The translations under genes were made by a program, and so were the position numbers. A DNA stretch of 64,000 nucleotides from assembly GCA_910578715.1 (NCBI GenBank), contig CAJTRL010000007.1, positions 18,899-82,898 on the forward strand. The letters are read 5' to 3'. Below are positions 60,616 to 64,000 of this stretch, piece after piece (position 1 is the first letter of the stretch; each line of letters starts with the position of its first letter). The stretch comes from an uncultured Lachnospiraceae bacterium. GTDB lineage: Bacteria > Bacillota > Clostridia > Lachnospirales > Lachnospiraceae. The notes below the pieces were generated by a model that saw nothing but the letters and a program-made list of their open reading frames with translations, was not told where the DNA came from and did not search any database.

Positions 60616-61176
60616 ATGGACAGGATATCCGGCCCGGCGGGAGAACTTGTTTATCTGCGGCCGATGGGGGAAGCGGATGCGGACAGCATTGTGATATGGC
60701 GGAATAAAGAGTGGGTCAGGCGCAACTTCCTCTATCAGGAACCTTTTACATTAGAAGGGCAGCTGAACTGGCTGCACACACAGGTGGAGCCGGGGCATGT
60801 GGCGCAGTTCATGATTTGCGAGAAAGATTCGGAGCGCGCTGTGGGAAGCGTTTATTTCCGGGATATCGACCGGGAAAAGAGCTGTGCGGAATATGGTATT
60901 TTTATCGGGGAGGAGGATGCCGTCGGCAAAGGGTACGGAACGGAAGCCGCCGGGCTCGCGCTCGCTTTCGCATTTGAAGAGCTGGGGCTTGAGAGTATTT
61001 TTCTCCGGGTATTCGAGGATAACGTGAGGGCGAGGAAAAGTTATGAAAAGGCGGGATTTCTCCCGATGAAAGACAGACAGGAACGGGTAATGACAAAGGA
61101 TGGCAGCAGAACGGTTGTGTTTTATGAAAAAAAGAGGGGAGCACCGCCTGAAACGGCGGATGGAGAGCATATATGA
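60616..61176 (+). CDS. GNAT acetyltransferase of RimJ/PseH/WecD-like type
   Basis: A 186-residue protein. YLRPMGEADADSIVIWRNKEWVRR opens a RimJ/RimL-like GNAT domain, FIGEEDAVGKGYGTEAAGLA carries the acetyl-CoA loop, and NVRARKSYEKAGF the C-terminal signature. Two roles fit. It could acetylate dTDP-Fuc4N (its neighbour is wecE), or supply the missing PseH step on the 4-amino sugar made by PseC. AGGAGG precedes the start and its end overlaps the GtrB-like gene (ATGA), which favours the Fuc4N pathway. Confidence 0.85.
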   Translation: MDRISGPAGELVYLRPMGEADADSIVIWRNKEWVRRNFLYQEPFTLEGQLNWLHTQVEPGHVAQFMICEKDSERAVGSVYFRDIDREKSCAEYGIFIGEEDAVGKGYGTEAAGLALAFAFEELGLESIFLRVFEDNVRARKSYEKAGFLPMKDRQERVMTKDGSRTVVFYEKKRGAPPETADGEHI

Positions 61177-62108
61177 GTAAGTTGGTGAGTTTTATAATAC
61201 CCTGTTACCGCTCGGCGGAGACGCTCGGCGGGGTGATTGCGGAAATTGATGCGGCGATGGAAACGATGGAAGAATACGGTCATGAGATTATTCTTGTCAA
61301 TGACTGTTCGCCCGACAATACCTTTGAAGTGATTCGGGATATCTGCGCAGGGCGGAAGGATATCACGGGCGTTAATCTGGCCAGAAATTTTGGGCAGCAT
61401 GCGGCGCTGATGGCCGGTTTTCATTATGTGCACGGGGAGTATGTAATCTGTCTGGATGACGACGGACAGACGCCGGCAAATCAGGCCGGCAGACTGCTTC
61501 AGGCGCTGGAAAACGGTTCCGACGCCGTATATGCCAGGTATGAGCATAAGCAGCATTCGGCATTTCGGAACTTTGGGAGCAAGGTCAACGACTGGATGGC
61601 GAGAGTCATGCTCGGCAAACCGAAAGATTTGTATTTGTCCAGTTATTTTGCGGTAAAGCGTTTTATCGTGGATGAAATGCTCCGGTATACGAATCCTTAT
61701 CCGTATGTCATCGGGCTGGTTCTCCGCGCAACCCGGAATATTACGAACGTGGACGTGGACCACAGAGAAAGGGAAATCGGCTCTTCCGGCTATACGATTG
61801 GAAAGCTGCTGGCACTGTGGTTTAACGGTTTTACGGCGTTCAGCATCAAACCGCTCCGGGCGGCGACTTTTCTCGGCGCTTTTTCGGCTGTGGCCGGATT
61901 TCTGTATGGAACTTATACGATTATTAAAAAGCTGGTCAATCCCAATGTCGTTATCGGGTTCAGCTCTCTGATGTCCGCTATTGTGTTTTTTGGGGGCATT
62001 GTGATGCTGATGCTCGGCATTATCGGGGAATATATCGGAAGAATTTATATTTCGCTGAATAATTCCCCACAGTATGTAATCAGAGAGTGTATTAATGAAC
62101 GAGAATGA
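61173..62108 (+). CDS. GT2 undecaprenyl-phosphate glycosyltransferase (GtrB/ArnC-like)
   Basis: A 311-residue protein: FIIPCYRSAETLGGV, ILVNDCSPDNT, NLARNFGQHAALMAGF and the metal site CLDDDGQTP, then two C-terminal membrane helices. QHAALMAG with DDDGQ is typical of ArnC/GtrB-type enzymes that load aminodeoxy sugars or glucose onto undecaprenyl phosphate. Coupled to the GNAT gene and near wecE, it most likely forms Und-P-Fuc4N or Fuc4NAc. GtrA (53978) would flip it. Confidence 0.9.
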   Translation: MSKLVSFIIPCYRSAETLGGVIAEIDAAMETMEEYGHEIILVNDCSPDNTFEVIRDICAGRKDITGVNLARNFGQHAALMAGFHYVHGEYVICLDDDGQTPANQAGRLLQALENGSDAVYARYEHKQHSAFRNFGSKVNDWMARVMLGKPKDLYLSSYFAVKRFIVDEMLRYTNPYPYVIGLVLRATRNITNVDVDHREREIGSSGYTIGKLLALWFNGFTAFSIKPLRAATFLGAFSAVAGFLYGTYTIIKKLVNPNVVIGFSSLMSAIVFFGGIVMLMLGIIGEYIGRIYISLNNSPQYVIRECINERE

Positions 62109-63927
62109 GTTTAAAATTGGACTGAAACTGAATTTTGTCGCTTTTTTTATCGCGACGGCGGGCACACTGTGTTTTTCGCAGATTATCAATCTGAAAGAGA
62201 ACACGCTGGCCTATACAAACAGTATCTTTTCCGTGTTTATATGGCTGCTGTGTATCTATGCGGTAAATCTTTCTCTGCATACGATTGACCTTCGCGATAT
62301 GCGGGGATGGAAGCTGGCGGGGGTATTGTCTTTTGCTTTTACGGCGGCGATGCTTTTCGGGGTAAGGCTGGAGGCGGTCGGAAATGTGGATTTCAAAGAC
62401 TGGAAGCTGTGGATTTCTCTGCCTGTGCTGACCTGTCTTTTTACGATTCTTGTCCGTAAATTCTGGAATTTCCTCGGAAACATGGAGGAGCGGAAGGAAA
62501 GGCTGGCGCAGTATATCAGGGTGCCGGAGCCGTTGAAATCTCCGGTAAAAAACGCGGATGTTCTGACGTTCGTATTTCTGCTGTTATGCTGGCTTCCCGT
62601 ATTGCTTGCGGTTTATCCGGGCTTTTTTGTTTATGACGCACAGGACGAATACTTACAGGTGGCATCGAGGACTTTTACGACGCATCATCCGCTCGTGCAT
62701 GTGCTGATGCTCGGCGGCATTATCTGCGCCGTTCATAAGGTAACGGACTCTTATAATCTGGGAATCGCATGCTATATGCTCGTTCAGATGTGCATTGTGG
62801 CGGGCGGTTTTACGGTGTTGCTTTCTTATCTGCGCCGGAAGAAAACGGGAAGGCTGCTGCGGATTATTGCGCTGCTTTATTTTGCCCTTTTTCCGGTCAT
62901 CGTGATGTTCACACTCTGCTCCGCCAAAGATACGATTTTTACGGTGGCATTACTGATGTTACTGCTCAGTATGCTGGAAATGGGAATTGACAGAGAACGT
63001 TTTTTTTCGTCCCGTACGGAAATGATATTTTTTGTTCTGAGCGCCCTGGCGATGCTTTTGTTTCGGAAAAACGGCATTTATGCGTTTGTAGTGATGATAC
63101 CGGCGCTTCTTTTTTATCATAAAAAATACCTGAAAAAGATGGGAATGCTTCTGGCGGTTATTATTGTTTCCTACTTTCTGATAAATGGCGGGCTGGCGGC
63201 GGTACTCGGTGCGCATGAGACGGAGAATCAGGAAATTCTGACGGTGCCGATACAGCAGCTTGCAAGGACATACAAATTCAATAAAGATGTTTTTTCCGAA
63301 GAGGATATTGCAATTCTGCATGAAATTCTGCCGGAGGAGGCGCTTGTGCTGTACAATCCCAAATTGTCCGACCCGGTGAAATACCGTTTCCAGAACGGAC
63401 CGTATAATGCCAATCGGCTGAAGTATGCAAAATTGTGGTTGAAAATCGGTTTGAAAAAGCCTTTGTCCTATATCAATGCCTGGCTTGTAAATTCTTATGG
63501 ATTCTGGTATCCGGATACGATAATCGACGTTTATTCCGGCAATACTGTTTTTACATTTACTTATGAGGACAGTTCTTATTTCGGATATGAGGTGGAGTTA
63601 CCCGGCGTAAGAGACAGTAAAATTCCCTGGCTGGATGAAGCGTACAGACGCCTGTCTCTGGAACTGGAGCAGGAGAGGATGCCGATTGTTTCCATGATGT
63701 ATTCTCCGGGCTGTCTGTTCTGGTGTTTTGCCTTTGTGTTCAGCTATGTCATTTACCGTCGGAAATATCATATTATGATTCCGTATCTCATGGTTTTTCT
63801 GATATGGCTGACGGTGCTGCTCGGCCCCACCTATCTGCCCCGGTATGTGCTTATCTTCTGGTTCGGCCTCCCGCTCTTTGCCGCAGTCGTGCTCGAAGAA
63901 GAAAAATTTGCCCAAGTTGTCAAATAA
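62095..63927 (+). CDS. DUF6020-like multi-pass membrane protein
   Basis: A 610-residue protein with about thirteen helices. After a cytoplasmic linker the sequence reads YPGFFVYDAQDEYLQVASR then TTHHPLVHVL, an acidic and His-His-Pro arrangement found in GT-C-like DUF6020 proteins. CSAKDTIFTVALLML and a final FGLPLFAAVVLEEEKF tail are also typical. Its start overlaps the GtrB-like gene by 14 bases. It is likely the transferase that uses the flipped lipid-linked sugar, but no activity is known for the family. Confidence 0.7.
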   Translation: MNENEFKIGLKLNFVAFFIATAGTLCFSQIINLKENTLAYTNSIFSVFIWLLCIYAVNLSLHTIDLRDMRGWKLAGVLSFAFTAAMLFGVRLEAVGNVDFKDWKLWISLPVLTCLFTILVRKFWNFLGNMEERKERLAQYIRVPEPLKSPVKNADVLTFVFLLLCWLPVLLAVYPGFFVYDAQDEYLQVASRTFTTHHPLVHVLMLGGIICAVHKVTDSYNLGIACYMLVQMCIVAGGFTVLLSYLRRKKTGRLLRIIALLYFALFPVIVMFTLCSAKDTIFTVALLMLLLSMLEMGIDRERFFSSRTEMIFFVLSALAMLLFRKNGIYAFVVMIPALLFYHKKYLKKMGMLLAVIIVSYFLINGGLAAVLGAHETENQEILTVPIQQLARTYKFNKDVFSEEDIAILHEILPEEALVLYNPKLSDPVKYRFQNGPYNANRLKYAKLWLKIGLKKPLSYINAWLVNSYGFWYPDTIIDVYSGNTVFTFTYEDSSYFGYEVELPGVRDSKIPWLDEAYRRLSLELEQERMPIVSMMYSPGCLFWCFAFVFSYVIYRRKYHIMIPYLMVFLIWLTVLLGPTYLPRYVLIFWFGLPLFAAVVLEEEKFAQVVK

Positions 63928-63945
63928 ACCCATGTGTGATATACT
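63917..63945 (+). promoter_or_regulatory. Promoter at the window end
   Basis: TTGTCA at 63917-63922, 17 bp, TATACT at 63940-63945 with a TG extension. It overlaps the stop codon of the preceding gene and runs into the palindrome at 63947-63999; the gene it serves lies outside the window. Confidence 0.65.
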
Positions 63946-63946
63946 A

Positions 63947-63999
63947 GACTGCAAAAGAAAAACAAGCGACGCGAAGCGTCATTTGTTTTTCTTGCAGTC
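63947..63999. repeat. Long palindrome with conserved 2-base bulge, copy D
   Basis: GACTGCAA, two unpaired A, GAAAAACAA (63947-63965) pairs with 63983-63999. The tip is GACGC-GAA-GCGTC. The bulge position, GAA loop and flanking AAGCG...CATTTG match copy C at 34194-34256 although the arms differ. Confidence 0.72.
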
Positions 64000-64000
64000 G

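Noticed and set aside
61122..62204. 360-codon minus-strand frame opposite the GtrB-like gene
   Set aside because: It is an exact shadow of the GT2 coding frame; the sense protein has all expected motifs and the antisense product has none.

Overview
The window looks like a chromosomal segment of a low-to-mid GC, endospore-lineage Clostridium relative, most likely a gut Lachnospiraceae. Supporting signs are a free-standing Spo0A-type DNA-binding domain, a clostridial AgrB/AgrD quorum-sensing pair, strong AGGAGG-like ribosome sites, sigma-A promoters and Firmicutes-type polysaccharide genes. Almost everything serves the building, decoration and control of one or more complex surface glycans. No rRNA, tRNA, CRISPR array or intact insertion sequence was seen.

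Layout. (1) 1-6157: a truncated AraC-type regulator on the minus strand diverges from a GDP-L-fucose operon (gmd, a multi-pass membrane protein, fcl, manC). The operon is bracketed by two copies of an elaborate stem-loop element. (2) 6261-19195: a lone Spo0A C-terminal domain protein, then a polymer locus with a polyprenyl-P glycosyltransferase, GT2 and GT4 transferases, the initiating phosphoglycosyltransferase, a Wzz-like protein with a kinase-like tail, an EpsG-type polymerase and a GT-C membrane protein. (3) 19374-22807: a complete Agr-type circuit: XRE regulator, LytTR response regulator, GHKL histidine kinase, a 46-residue autoinducer precursor and AgrB. (4) 22853-37031: pseudaminic acid biosynthesis (pseB, pseC, pseG, pseF, a methyltransferase, pseI). 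It is interrupted by an AT-rich AraC/EamA/GNAT-remnant/DUF2000 cassette, and pseG is inverted. (5) 37254-45772: a Fic protein and a type I restriction-modification system. Between hsdM and hsdS sits a three-gene DUF3791/DUF3990 cassette whose middle protein looks like an ADP-ribosyltransferase. (6) 45842-50767: an alpha/beta hydrolase with a divergent LysR regulator, an ATP-grasp ligase paired with a PLP-dependent decarboxylase, and a Cu/Zn-SOD-like protein. (7) 50937-63927: a sialyltransferase-like GT52, an ABC flippase, GtrA, an O-acyltransferase, three large membrane proteins, WecE, a GNAT and a GtrB-like transferase. The last group reads as a lipid-linked side-chain decoration system, probably using Fuc4N or Fuc4NAc.

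How they fit together. GDP-fucose, CMP-pseudaminic acid and dTDP-Fuc4N are the nucleotide sugars that can be predicted. The polymer locus makes the backbone. The final region would flip charged sugars on undecaprenyl phosphate and add them outside the membrane. Cell-density sensing (Agr), AraC control, structured leaders and small hairpins before start codons suggest layered regulation of surface identity. The restriction system and its embedded toxin-like cassette mark the region as a defence and surface-variation hotspot.

All function calls rest on reading motifs and family resemblance by eye. No database search was run.
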